In this document: positions 38,878-51,800 of the stretch, piece after piece
Position numbering within the stretch: the stretch's first letter is position 1
Layout of the letters: the number at the start of each line of letters is the position of its first letter
NCBI RefSeq assembly: GCF_932526225.1
Contig: NC_064039.1
Span: 10,682,139 to 10,746,138 of the forward strand
From: Nematostella vectensis
Lineage: Eukaryota > Cnidaria > Anthozoa > Actiniaria > Edwardsiidae
DNA: 64,000 bases
Direction of reading: 5' to 3'
Notes under the pieces: model-generated
Told to the model about the DNA's origin: nothing
What the model saw: the letters and a program-made list of their open reading frames with translations, nothing else
Databases searched by the model: none
Position numbers and translations under genes: made by a program

Positions 38878-41250
38878 TTCTGATACTGGCGAGATAACAT
38901 AACGCTTCTCCTTTTCTTTCAAAACAGTGGGTGCAATCCCGCTGTACTATTATCCGAGTACTGAATTGCAAATAAGGAAGCATATAGCAAATAGGGACAT
39001 TGTTATTTTAATAATAACATTAAAATGTTCTTTGCGAACACCTTTTTTGTTGTCAGAATAATAGAAGAATATATGATAATTTACAATAATCACAATAATG
39101 ATATGCTATAATTGTGCTATAAATAGACCGTTCTCGATTTATCATACTAGTAAAACTGGCATTTAATGCTATAAATGCTAGAAATTCTCGCATAAAGCCA
39201 AACAAATGCTAATAAGTTGCCTGATTTCTTTAAAAATATGCCACCTGAATTACAAAGAATGCTTTCTTTTATTTCAAACAAAACGTACTCTTACATTATC
39301 ATAAATTTCTCTAGAATTTCCGTTCGACCCCTCTGGCCTTCCCCCTGTCTATCTTGCAAGTTTGAAGCCGACGTCACTTCGCTGAGCAAGAAAAAGAGTT
39401 ACCTGCTGACCACTCATACCTTTTCCACACAAGTAACCCAACGAATACTCAAAAACAGTTAGACAGACAGAAAACAATCTTTAGGATTATTTATCCTTCT
39501 AAGTGCCAGATCTGGATCAAAGTGATGAAAAAAAAAATGCTAATCGAGAAAGGCCTAGCTATGAAGCGGTTACATCACGTTCCCTTCTAAGGACTAGTAC
39601 ACCTCTCGACATATTCAGTTATGTTTTCCTCTTAACTGTGAATGCTTTCGTGTTAAGATACTTTTCCGCTAGATTTGATGATTCCGCCACAAAATAGACA
39701 CTACAAAAAACTACATTGGAATGGAGTAAATTTACCCCAAATGCGGTGATTTTGATTTGCTATCAGGATTTTTGTAATATGTCAAAATAGTCCAAAGTGT
39801 GAATGCTTCGTTATGTGTTTTCTTGTTCGTGGGAGCTCCAGCCTATTACATATTAAAAAGCTTGGAACAAGACGACGGTGAGTCACGCAACCACGTAAAT
39901 ACATGAAAAAAAAGCGTCACGCTTATCGATTTATACATGTACGATTGATACATATTTATACATATTTAGGTAATGTAACCGCGAGTTCATGTCATACACA
40001 CACACATACACATCCGCTCAGGAAAAAATAATTAAAGTAAAAAAGCCGCCAAGGGGGGGTGCGCGCATCCTGCTCACGCCCCCCCCCCCCTCCCTGTGTA
40101 CGCGCCCTGTATCGTGCTGAGTCGTGATACAAGACCTGGGATGGGTGGATGAGCAGCAAAATGATTCTAGTGTTGCATGTCACTTGACCCGGATGCATAT
40201 AATAAATGTCACACCACGACCACAGACGCAAGAAAATGCGAAAAGTATGGGTACGAGAGGCTCCGAGCTTCGCGGGGACAACTCGCTGCGAAACTCGGAG
40301 CCTTTGGTACCCAGGGTAGGGTGTCAAGATATGGCGACCAAATTTCCTATCAGTCCTATGTCCTAACCCCTTGGTGTAAATTACAGTGAGCCCACCGTGT
40401 AGCGTTTGCTCTATCTGTAATCTCTCACCTACGAAGCCAAACCCAAACTCCCAATCCCAATATGTTATATTCTTATTGCTATGCACGCGCGGCATTAGCT
40501 ATTGCAATCCTCGGTTGTTGAAAGCATGGCCTAGTTCATCCGAGCAGATTTCAATTGCGGATTCATTGTTTGCTGCAGTGTTGGATAATGTAATGCCGTT
40601 TGTGGGGTAAGCCTTTTTCTATTTATCTATATATCGAGAACATGAGACACCGTAACACCTAATTTGAGTCTGTCGCTACATCAATCGAGCCTAGAGATAT
40701 TTCCTTTTCCCTTGGCTTTGTCAATTTTTTTCCAAATTATGTGCGTTTAGAGATGCCTATTCACTAACTTCTCAAAGTACTTGCCTTGTTCCCTTAGAAT
40801 TGCGATATTCTAAGAAATACTTTTCTAAACGTTTAACACAGTCACGGAAAATCGGCTCCTTTGAAGTAAGAAATAATACCTTCCCCTTCCCCTCCCCCAC
40901 CAATATCCGATTATGAAGATACGCTGGAGGCCTGGGGCAAACTTAGTGAATAGAAGACGAGCGGACTAAACATCGAGCTAATGGACAAAAAGATTAGTTC
41001 TTTTCAAGACCAGCTGGAGTACCTGCTATTTTACGCTAACATAACAAAGTAGTCACCCAAGCGAAGCATTGAATATTGGCGATAACGCTTCCTTGGAAGT
41101 TTTTGCGTAGTTTTAAGAGGAAAACAAGAGCTTTTGATGATTTCCCGTCGCGTTTGAAAGCGATACCGTGATCTGATCAAGACGGCCTACTACAAAGTAG
41201 CAATTGACGAAGAAATTGGACTTCCTTCCAATCGAATTTCGCTATCTAGG
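38878..41250. other. Intergenic region
   Basis: Between the divergent 5' ends of the PAN-discoidin gene and the first transporter gene. It is AT-rich up to about 40000. A GC-rich poly-C patch at 40050-40110 resembles an arm of the foldback family at 16167-16447. No gene or RNA is supported here. Confidence 0.6.
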
Positions 41251-44200
41251 ATGGCCACCGAGGATTCTAAAGAAACATCAGCCCTACTCGATCCTACGGC
41301 ATCCATATCCTCACTAGGGCCATTAGAAGACGAGGATTCAATCCCAAATAAACCTGAGATCAAAACGTATCCGCAAAGATGGTACATGCTGATCGTATTC
41401 ACCCTCCTAAACGCCACAACAAACCTTCTTTGGAATACATGGCCGCCGATTCAAGAGACATGCCAGCTTGTGTTCGGCTGGACCAAGACTAATGTCTTAA
41501 TAATCGGGGCTTTGCAAGCCGGGGGGTCGATTCTCAGCGTCATCCCGTCCTCTTGGTTTATTGATACTAAAGGTAACTTGCTCTTTTTCACACCTTTTGT
41601 GTGACAAAATCATTGAAGGATTCAAATTGAATTAATATGTATCCTGGGGTCTTCACGAATGATTGTTAAAATTGTACATTGTACATGAACTGTTCAGGTT
41701 TATTTTTTTAAAGGTCACTGTGGGACTTATATGTTTTGTTTTTATCGCACGATATACTCAAGCTGCTGACTCATCTTAGTTTATTCAATCATTACAAATG
41801 ACATATGACTATTACCCTTATATAGAAGGTGATGACAGTCTCTATCATTATACTCTTTTTTCGTTGTTTATAAAAATCTACTTTTTACACTTAGGGCTTA
41901 AAAAGGCAAATAATATAACAACCAGCCAGGAATCGTCTTGGTTTTTATCATCAAATGTTTTACTTGACATTTACAAATAAAAAAAATGCTTAGACATAAT
42001 ACATTTAGCTTATCTTGAAACAGTTGGCCACCTATAAGGTTGGCTGTTTAATAGATCTTAATTTTGTATGTCATAAACAACAGTCACAGAACTGGACTGC
42101 ATCTTTCATGCAACTCAACTGCTTCTTGTTGTATACTTTTTTGTTTATGACATGCTGACATGTTTTTGTCATTGATTGAGCTTATTTTTGTCTTCAAACA
42201 TTCACAGCAGCAGATTGTGATGTTAATGCACACTTTAACACTTTCATTACTATAACGTCCCCATACGCCCTTAAAATATAGGCCCAAATCCAAAACGTCA
42301 GAAAGCTAAAGCGAGCTAAACATCACCAGACCGGGATACCCATGGATTCCTCTTAGACATATACGACCTTCAAAAGCGCATCCAAGCAATTTAATAAAAT
42401 TGACTCTATTGTTGAACTCGTAAACAAATGCTTAAACATTTCAGAAACATTTCTTACCAAAAAAAAAATAAAAAATTCTGAACTACAAATAGAGACAAGC
42501 AAACACAGATCAAGCCACAAATAGATACCTTTATGGTGCTCTGTCAGGTCCCATTTTACAGCCATCAGCCACAATAATCAATGCTAAAACCTCAATTAGA
42601 AGTGAGTCGCCATGTTAAGGCTGTATTGCATGCCTGCACTGCATCATGGGAGCCTTGGAAACACCTTGACAGAGAGGCAGGCAAACTCCTCCCCCACAAT
42701 CATAACATTTTTTTATGTCTCTTTGCCCCAAAGACAAACAAAACATTTCCAGGTCCAAGGAACCCAAAATAAGTCTGAAAATAATTTTTGAATAAGGTTG
42801 GGTAGCAAATATGGCCCACATTGGAGAGTATGTGGCCATTCACTAGAAAATTCCTTTCTCACTCGGTGAAACTCAAACAAGGAATTATCCCATTGAATCA
42901 ACCTCAGATGGCAAACATCCATAAGTACCCAGAAGTAAAAGGGATAAAACACACTAGATAATGATTCTGTATCTGATCCAGCCCATGCCATGTCTCACAC
43001 GTATTCACTGCCTATCCTTGTATTTTGTACAGAGCAACCCCTTAGATATCCTGTATTAAGTGTGCTTTTAATTAAGTGCTACCCTTAAAATAAAATTTTC
43101 ACTTGTTTTGAGGTTGTTTAAGTCTTGTTTTTGTTTTCTATAAAGCCACATAGATTTATCTTATTTTCAGGTCTGCGTGTAGCAGTTGTAACGTCCTTAT
43201 CAGTGCAGCTAGTAGGTGTGGTACTAGAGATCCTCCCTGTTCATCCGTACTGGGCACGAACAACTCTCATCACATTTGGAGAGTTTCTTATCGCCATTGC
43301 AGCTCCAGTGGTCCAGAATGTTGGTGTACTGGTCCTGTCAGCCTCATGGTTTCCACCAGAAGAGCGTATGACTGCTACAGCTTTCGCCACTCTGGTCTCA
43401 TACTTGGGCTCTGCTTCTAGCTACGTTATGGGGCCATACATGGTGCCTGATGTAGAAACAGGGAACATTACCTACACTACTGGCCACAAAATAGATATTG
43501 ACAAGCTGAGGAACCTGACTTCACCAGCACAGCTCAAATTAATGGAGTCCAAAATCAATGAGTATATCCTGGTCGAGTGTGTGCTTACAGGAGTACTGTT
43601 CTTCCTTGTCTGGATTTACTTTCCAGAAAAGCCACCAACTCCGCCAAGCATATCATCATCCAAGCCAAGACTTGACTTCATCCCTGGCGCTAAGACCTTG
43701 ATGACCAATAAACATTTCTTACTGTTACTTGCTATCTTTAGCATCAGTAATGGAGTGAACTGGGGATGGTCCAGTGTGCAAGATCTGATATTCTCTCATG
43801 TCGGGATCAGTCAGAAAGCTGCAGGCTGGCTTGGTTTCTTTGGCAACATAGCCTCTACTATTGCTATAGCTTTTTCCTGGTAACTATGTTTAAAAAATAC
43901 ATGTTCGTGGACAAATCTAGTGATGGCCTTGCCTGAAGAGGGCCCAGCCTCCCACCCCCTGTTAAAGAGATTTTAATGAAATCCACGAAAGAACAACAAA
44001 TCATGCCCCCTTAAAATCTTTCTTTGCCCCCATCCCCCTATCCATTGTTCAAACTCTTGGATCTGGCCTTGATGTTAAGTTTTCAGAGAGAGGTTATTTA
44101 GACATTATTAACATGCAATACCTTTTTTTTTTCTGATGCTCCACACATCTGAAGTAAAAGTGAAAGCATATGTGTTTAAAGGAGCTCATGATCTGGTGAT

Positions 44201-44738
44201 GTTTTTGGATCCATAATTTTCTGTTAATTTTGGAACTTTTTTTTGTGCTATCCAAAAATAAGAGTTGTGAGCTTTAATCTTCTTTTTATAATAGTATCAT
44301 AACTTCTTAAATTTCTTCTGTAGGTATGCTGACCGAATCAAGAGGTTTACCAAGCGCATTCTGATGGGTCTCTTTGTGATGACCGTGTGTTGCCAGACAG
44401 TACTCACCCTTGCTTGTGAACAGGTCTTCCCTCTCACCACAACAATATTCTACATCTCAGGTATCTCTGCCATGGTGTTCTATTGTGGTACGGTGCCATT
44501 GGTGATGGAGATGGCGGCCGAGTGCACTTATCCAGTTGCCGAGGGCATTACATCTGGTGTCCTTATCCTGTCTGTCTACACATTCAACTTGTTCTTCTTC
44601 ATTGGCTTCATGTTCCCTCAGGCCAGCCCTCTTTGGATGAACTGGCTTCTTGTTAGCTCTTCAGCGATCTGCATTCCACTCATCGCTTGCTTTAAAGGAA
44701 AATACAACCGCTTGGATGTTGACACAAAGGAAAATTAA
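41251..44738 (+). CDS. SLC49A4 (DIRC2)-like MFS transporter A, three exons
   Basis: Exons 41251-41572, 43171-43879 and 44324-44738, GT-AG borders, phases 1 and 2, 482 codons including stop (about 481 aa). A polar N-terminus precedes the first membrane helix, with the family-typical QRWYMLIVFTLLNATTNLLW and NTWPPIQET. Later landmarks are SASWFPPEERMTATAFATLV (MFS inter-helix loop), WIYFPEKPPTPPS and the FFIGFMFPQASPLWMNW end. This matches the FLVCR/DIRC2 branch of the major facilitator superfamily. DIRC2 is lysosomal in vertebrates; the substrate and location here are inferred. A second copy lies at 48856-54752. Confidence 0.88.
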
Positions 44739-45889
44739 TTTATAATTGGTGTAATGCAAAAATGCATTCGCTTATTTGACATAGGCGAAAACAAGAACTA
44801 ACAAATAATTGGTGTCATGAATAAGATAGGCACAAGCTGCAAATGAATGTAATGCACTTGCAGAATACAAATTTCAGTACCCACTTGTTTCAAGTTTGGT
44901 CACTGACGCCAGTGATCAAAGAAGAACACACCTATTATCAGTGCAGCCATTTATGACTTTCCAGTGAGGCTCATGTAGTGAATGAACACATTTATACAGT
45001 TTTTCAAACCTTATTGAAATAGGGAAGGGAGCAAGGACATGAAAAATGAACATAGACAAATGACATGTAATACTTCAAATAAAGAAGATAATACATAGAT
45101 TTCTATCGGTCGATACTTGAATATAGGGATATCTTTAAAAAAAAATAACTGGCTGGGTGTATGTATTTATAGATTCAGCTGTTTTTTTGTTTCCTTCCTT
45201 GACAATACAGCATGAATATTTAATGTCTTTAATTTCGTTCCCAAGACATCGTGTACGAAAACTGTATAGAAACCGTGACAACCATATTTCGTAGAAAGAA
45301 ACCTAGTCATGGGTCGTGATAATTATAATGGTGGCTAAATTGAACATACTACACACTCTAGAAAGCGCCTACAGTTAACGCAAAGGTTTGTCCCAAATTT
45401 TTAATGTTTTGAGTGTACTCGATATTCTGTTTATTTTTATCTTGTGTCCTGATATGACTAGAAAGATATCTGACTCGGGAAATTTCCCCACGAAGAAAAG
45501 AAAACAATTAAGACAGACAGCATATTACTGCATAGCTTTTAGTATTTGTAATTTGTGAAGCGCGCGTCATATTTTACTGACAAGAATTCTCTAAAGTGGA
45601 TCTACTTTGTTTTGTTATCTGACGGTACCTAAACGATAAGTAAGTTGTTTTGCATAAATAGTACGTTAATCTTTCCTGTAGCAACCAGCGAAACGACAAT
45701 CTCAGCAAATCCCATTGGACCTTGCTTGCAACATAAGTGTAAAAGTCGAGAAACAACATACCGTAGTACAAAAAAAAAAATAATCGGGAAATCATATTTC
45801 TCTTGTCTCAAATCAGTGACGCAAGGCCAACTACTAAACGCCAATCTAAAATAATTGACGTGAATATCATGCTAGGCTTTTAGTGAAGG
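44739..45889. other. Intergenic region
   Basis: AT-rich sequence between transporter A and the next plus-strand gene. I see no gene; short frames on both strands near 45574-45854 lack codon or splice support. Confidence 0.6.
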
Positions 45890-47410
45890 ATGTCGGGATC
45901 AAGCAAAGAATCAAGGATTCAAGAAATCACACTGGACTTGACAGGGGCTACGCAAAACACCATGTCTAGTGGAGCGGATGCACGGAAATCAAGCTCTGAT
46001 TCTCCAGAGAAAAAAGGCGATCGAACGTACAGGACCGGGAGAATAAGCAGTGGCAAAACCCTAAATAAAGGTAAATGAAATAATAGATAATAATATATTA
46101 AGATATAATAGATATAAAATAAGGATGAAACCGTTTTTCATTTTGATTGAAAGACGATAATGTAAGCCCTGGTCCCCTGATTCGCTTATTTTATTTGTGT
46201 ACAACTCATCACACCAGTTCAATCATAAGTCATAAAGGCATGGACAGCTGTAACTGACCCGTATAACAGGTTGGAGGACCTATCAACCACAAAGAAGGAA
46301 GAATAGAGCGATATTACTTTTGTACAAAGAATCCCCCCACGAAACAATTTTTTCTGGACAAGGTATCCGCAGCATTTTTTCGCTTTCGCCGTCTAAAAGC
46401 ATGTTATTTGCAAAGTTCTCGTTCAAGCATAATCCTTGTTAGCTTGCTAATTAGAAGTGCGCGCGTTTTTTTGAACGCATTTCTTTTAGTACAGGGCCTT
46501 ACTGTGATTTTGAGTAGTATGCGAACTCACCCTCATAAAATCCAAGCGAAAAATTACTTTTTGGCTCTTGTCAGTCAAAGCCTTGAACTGCATTCATTGG
46601 CTTTTCACTGATGGCTTTCCAATCAATCCATCTCACGAGGGCACAAAATTTCTCCTGTTATACTAGATTGACGAAAATCAATTTTTGGGGATCGTTGGCG
46701 ATGAGAGTTATCAGAATACACAAATTTGCATTTGAACTCGGACGTTTCGCGTAGGGTAGTGTGGCGCATTTAACAAAGGTCGTTCGTCAACTTTTGAATG
46801 CTGTTCCTAAAAAAGTTGAATTCTCCTTTCTGCAGGTGATGAAAACGGGGAAACTAAGTCGTGCACTCCATTGCACAAGAACGCTCGGTCGTATACCAAC
46901 GTCACATTCCCTCGTGGATTCTCACCTGAGCAGTGCCATTTGCTCGCATCTAGACAGCGAGCTGCGAACTACCTCTACTACAATTTCACAGAATACGGCG
47001 ATAGCATAACTACCAGACTATGGGAGCCTGGCAAATCACAAACTCATTGTAGCAACGCCTCGAGTAAGAAGAAACGGGTTCAACGGTCAACAAGCAGAAT
47101 GAGGAATAGAGCTAGTAAGATCAGCTCAGCGACTTGGAAATCGAAAGAGGAAATTGAGGAACATTTGTCTCCTAGCAGCAAAACTATATCCCCATGGTTA
47201 CAACAAAGGCGAAAACCCCCGGATGATAAGAAACCTGTTTTGATGGAATGTATAGCTACCAAGCGGGGGAGGCTCGAGTTAAGGTCTCGGTTCCCCCCAC
47301 ACCCACCTGTCTACCTGTTCAACAAGTACATTTCTAGCTCGCCTATTAAAGCGTGGGAACACGGTACTAAAGCTCCAGTTCTCGGCCGAGAGTCAAACCA
47401 ATCTCTGTAG
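45890..47410 (+). CDS. Basic Ser/Lys/Arg-rich protein, two exons, unrecognised
   Basis: Exons 45890-46070 and 46836-47410, phase 1 GT-AG intron, 252 codons including the stop (251 aa). AATAAA at 47419 is just past the stop codon. Exon 1 is Ser/Lys-rich (ARKSSSDSPEKKGDRTYRTG). Exon 2 has an ordered-looking core (HKNARSYTNVTFPRGFSPEQ and ASRQRAANYLYYNFTEYGDS), then basic low-complexity sequence and a Pro/aromatic stretch (RFPPHPPVYLFNKYISSSP). No known domain is visible; nuclear or cytoskeletal would be a guess. The gene model rests on phase agreement and the poly(A) signal. Confidence 0.65.
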
Positions 47411-48855
47411 ATCATTGCAATAAAGCCAGCATCATCAATGAAGCATGTTGGAATTTTTTTGTGGGAAGGGACAACAACGGATCAAGCATCTCGCTGACAC
47501 GGGGGTTCGACCGAAATGTTTATTTTTTCGGGGGGGGGGGGGGGGTGGGGCTACTCACAATGACAAAAGACAGAAACACGTAAGTGGGCAGTTTTATCGA
47601 TAAAATGTGCGCCACAAGGAGACACTTGATGGTACCCTATACTGTGGTTAGCTATAGGTACAGTAGTCATCTTCTGCTACCCTAATGTTTGGTTAGCTAG
47701 AGGTAGGCATCTTCTGCATGAATCATTTTTTTTGGCAGTCATGAACGGGGGGGGGGGGGGGGGGTACTAAACCCCCCAGCCTTTAAATAAACTCTCTACT
47801 GAGAAGTGATCAGTTGTGCTGTTTTTCTTTTCGTATTTGATGTTCTATATAAGATGGCTGGGTACTGGTGGGTATTTACATTTTCTATTTTCAACGTTCT
47901 GTTCAACGGCGTCAGAAATAAAGACGCACTTTTCTCTTGCATTTATTTAAATAACATTTTCTTGAATAAAAATAACAAATTTAACATATAAAATAAAAAT
48001 CTAAAACATCATATATTAAGATTAAAAAATACACACAACTGATTCCCAAAACAATTTTCTTTTAAAATCTTAAATTTCTCTTAAATTGCTTATTCTTGTG
48101 GCACAAGACATGGGCGTGCACTCCGATCTTCATATGTTCAAGTGTGAATGGTCCGACATAAACCCGTCATAACGACATACACATAACGACATACCATGAT
48201 ATTATATCGGGCTAAACGGAGTTATGTCAACACCATGTAAGAGTTACTAGAAAGTATTACTCCTTGGTCACATCATTGGCGATTCAAGGATGTTTAAAAA
48301 GATAGTTTATTCCATGAACCATAGGAAAAAAACAAGGGAACAAGGGTGGTTTGGGCTACTAAGAACATTCTTACAGCTCATTTCCTTCTAAAGAATGTCA
48401 CCCATAATACCTTGTGACCAACAGGCAAGCAGTACATGTGCCGATCTCCTGCACGTTGACACTGCATTGACTGTACCAAATGTTACTAGCTACAATTGGG
48501 TTTGATGTCATATGAAATGAAACATTTCTTTGCTGTTTCTAAAATTATTCAAATAAAAATTCTTATTCCCACATTAACTCAAAAATCTATATTCATTGGG
48601 CCCCAGATAATGGGGGTCCTGTGTTGAGCAAAAGAAAGGTTTCAGCTGGCCATAGTCTGTTTACAGCATCTTTCCACTTATTAAAAACCTTTTTTCTTAA
48701 TTTAAAATAAAGCTTGAAGCTAAAAGGGAAACTGATATAATCACATCACAAACTCTGACCTGTCAAAGCTTTTTTTTGTGCTCAAATTCCACAGGATTAG
48801 AAAATAGCCTATTATTGGTATCACTTCATATTATATGAAAATTTCATGATCAGTA
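47411..48855. other. Intergenic region between convergent genes
   Basis: Contains two poly-G tracts (47530-47546 and 47748-47764), AT-rich sequence and a diverged MITE copy (48105-48262). No gene is supported. Confidence 0.6.
48105..48262. mobile_element. Harbinger-like MITE, copy 3 (diverged)
   Basis: Shares the GTGAATGGTCCGACATAAAC and CGACATA/TTATGTC interior of the copies at 3105 and 50737, but the GGTGCACACTAG ends are eroded. Confidence 0.55.
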
Positions 48856-51800
48856 CTACGCACTGACTGGTGAGTCTATTCTGTGATTTTCAGGGAGCTT
48901 TCTATCTTCTACTATAATACCATTATCTAAAGTTCCATATGTTATTGGACCATGTGTGGGCACATAAGGAACCTTTTTATCAACTGCAGATCTGTAGTAC
49001 TTAGCTTTCCAGACAACTAACAGGGGTATAGATGTACCACATGAGATAAGGGCGGCCCAATTTATCCACCGTGTGCCAAAACGAGGAACCATAGGGAAAA
49101 TATAAAAGATAACTTGTAGAAAATTATTAGAAAATGTAAGACATCCTGATGTTATTCCTTCTGCTATTGGGTATGTTGATTCTACACCAAGCTCAAAGAA
49201 CAAGGGAATTGAACCATTGACAAAAAAGCCACCTAGAATACTTGTTATGTAGAGGAAAATGGTTGATCTTGAATGCAAGATCTTGGCACAGACAAGGGTG
49301 AATATGAGAAGGGAGGCCGTGGCTCCCATCATTAGCGTAATGATGATTGTCTTCATGTATCTTGTGAAATGATCTGCAAAGCTGTGAAATATAAAATATC
49401 ACTTAGATATTTTGAGCTTTTAATGAAATGTTTATACAACATTAAAAAAAAAAACAATGATATGGGCATAGCTCTAAAGCTTTATTATGGGGTGAGATGC
49501 TCAGATTTTAATCGTTATTAATTCATTGTTGTGTGACCTTGGTAACTCCAAAATCCTTATCTTATTTGGGGATAGTTGTAGTCAGTCAACCAAAAAAAAA
49601 ACAATTGCTGGCTTTCATGTTTTTGCTGTTGCATCATAAACTATTTGACTGCACACAGCAACGTAAATTAATTTGGTCACTGTGGTTTGATGGACTCCAT
49701 GCTATTTTCAGACTAGAAATGGACTTGAATTCTCAGCAGTCATGCAACAACAAATTTGGCTATAAGCATATTAGATCATACATACTATGTGTATGTTTTG
49801 CACTCTATATGTAATAAAATTATCAATATTTTTATCATTCATCAAATTTTTGAGGGAGTACAGATACAGGTTTTTCTGCCCATAGTCCTACTTTCTGGGT
49901 ACTCCCCTGGCTAGACCTAAAACAAGACAGTGCAATTCATTTTAATACACAACAGCTGAATTAGTTCTGCTCAAATGTATACTTACATTGACAACGAAAT
50001 CCCAGACAAAGATCCAGCGACCACAGCACCAAAGCCTAGCCAGCCTGCAGTCTTCTGGTCAATGCCAAACTTGGAAAGATTCAGGTCAAGAACTGAACAC
50101 CACCCGCCATATACTCCTGTTGATAGTCCATAGATGAACACTAGCAACCAGAACTGCTTCTTTCTGAGCAGTGCCTTGGCACCCACCATGAAGTCAAGCC
50201 TGCCGATAGCTGCTGTGATACTAGGGGGTGACTTCGGCTTCTTGGGAAAGTAAATGAGGACACAGAGAAACACGAATGTTGTTACTCCAAACTCTAAATA
50301 CATAAGCCTCATGATTTCATCTTTATAATCTTGAATTGTGGTGGCATTCAGAGTTTCTCTCAGTTGATCATAATCTACATTCTGTGTGCTATTTGCTCCA
50401 GATGGGTCGGATACAAGTAAAGGTCCAATCACAAAAGAGAGTGCAGTTCCACTGTAGCAAGCTAATGAGGAGATGGCTGTTGCCGTTGTGCGCTGGGATG
50501 GAGGGAACCATGCTGCTGATACTAATGGGGCTGCTGCCATAGCAACAGGGCCTCCTAACCCTGTTACAAACTGCCCAATGTGGATTAGCAGAGATTGAGA
50601 GGAAGCGTCAAGGGGGATGCACCGTAATCCTGAGCCAATGAATTCAAAGAATGCTGCAAGCACCACTGAAGTTCTTAAACCTTAACAAAAAGAAAATAAA
50701 GAACAGTCGGTTCATATCAATTCAAATAAACTCTAATGCCTGGTGCACACTAGTAACATAGTGACATAACGACTTGGTCGTGCACACTCTTGTCTTTGTG
50801 TGAATGGTTTGACATCTTGATATAAACCTGACATAACAACATAAGTTTTTTCTTTTATGTCGTTATGTGTCATTATGTCCATGTCATTGTGTCAGGCTAA
50901 ACAGAGAGCGCCTACCCATGTCGTTACGTTGTTTTGTCCCTAGTGTGCACCAGGTATAACTAAAACAGGGATTCCAAACTCCTGGTTAGCAAATCAGATG
51001 GAATAACAGTGTATGAAAGAATATTGAAGACTTCAGCTAAATGAAAAATAAAGCTAATAAATAAAGCTAGTAGCTAATAAATCTTAAATTCTTATAGTTG
51101 CTATTTTAAGTTTACAGTGTGCATCATAAGCATGGTGAATTTTGACCGGGGAAAGGGAAACGATAAAACAGGGAATACTAAAACAGGGTAAAATGGAGAA
51201 TATTAAAACGGGGAATTACTAAAACAGGGAATACTAAATCAGGGAATCTCTAAAAGGGGGAATACTAAGACAGGGAATCTCTAAAACGGGGAATACTAGA
51301 ACGGGGAATCTCTAGGGGCAAGCTGTATCGATCGATCACAACAGTTTGAAATACACCTCAGATTTGTCCATCTCTTTTTTCCCCTTTAGTCCACTGCCCC
51401 TACCCTAGGCTCTCATCAGTTTTTACCTCCCTAACCACATCTGACTAGCCGTCGATCTTGCTCCTGGACGATAAGTCACAGCTAGATTTAGTGTGGTGGC
51501 ACATTTATTTCTAATAGCTCTTAAGAAATCTTTCACATTCTTGTTTTGTTTATATATCTATATTTAAATTATTATCCCGCCAAATACCTGATGTACAACT
51601 TGTTCGCTGCTTTGTCTTCCTACTGTTCCTGCTACCTCTCTTCGCGTATAATTTTCACTTAACATGTATCACACTATGATACTTGCGCTAGCTTGGTACC
51701 ATTGTTTCTTGGCCCGGCGCTTAACAGTTACAATCTTCTAGCGCGCATCCCTTCACACTCTCTACACGGCATAATACAACACTCCTATCATGTATCATTG

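Larger units (their letters stand above)
20586..37994. mobile_element. Polinton/Maverick (adintovirus-like) element, 17.4 kb
   Basis: A complete element bounded by inverted repeats starting GTAGTAGG/CCTACTAC and by the duplicated target TTGGTGA. Gene order: five plus-strand genes in the left arm (TM protein, SAP-like protein, TFIIB-like, ankyrin, zinc-repeat), ten minus-strand genes at 24.9-32.6 kb (membrane/coiled-coil proteins, capsid proteins, packaging ATPase), integrase on plus, polymerase on minus at the right end. Polymerase, integrase, ATPase and capsid are the known Polinton core. I found no adenain-like protease. All assigned frames are open, so the insertion looks capable of expression or only recently silent. 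Confidence 0.95.

Noticed and set aside
37495..38036. Minus-strand frames of 101-169 codons at the right element end
   Set aside because: They translate the subrepeats (NHFV/CQSLCH peptides) of the terminal inverted repeat.
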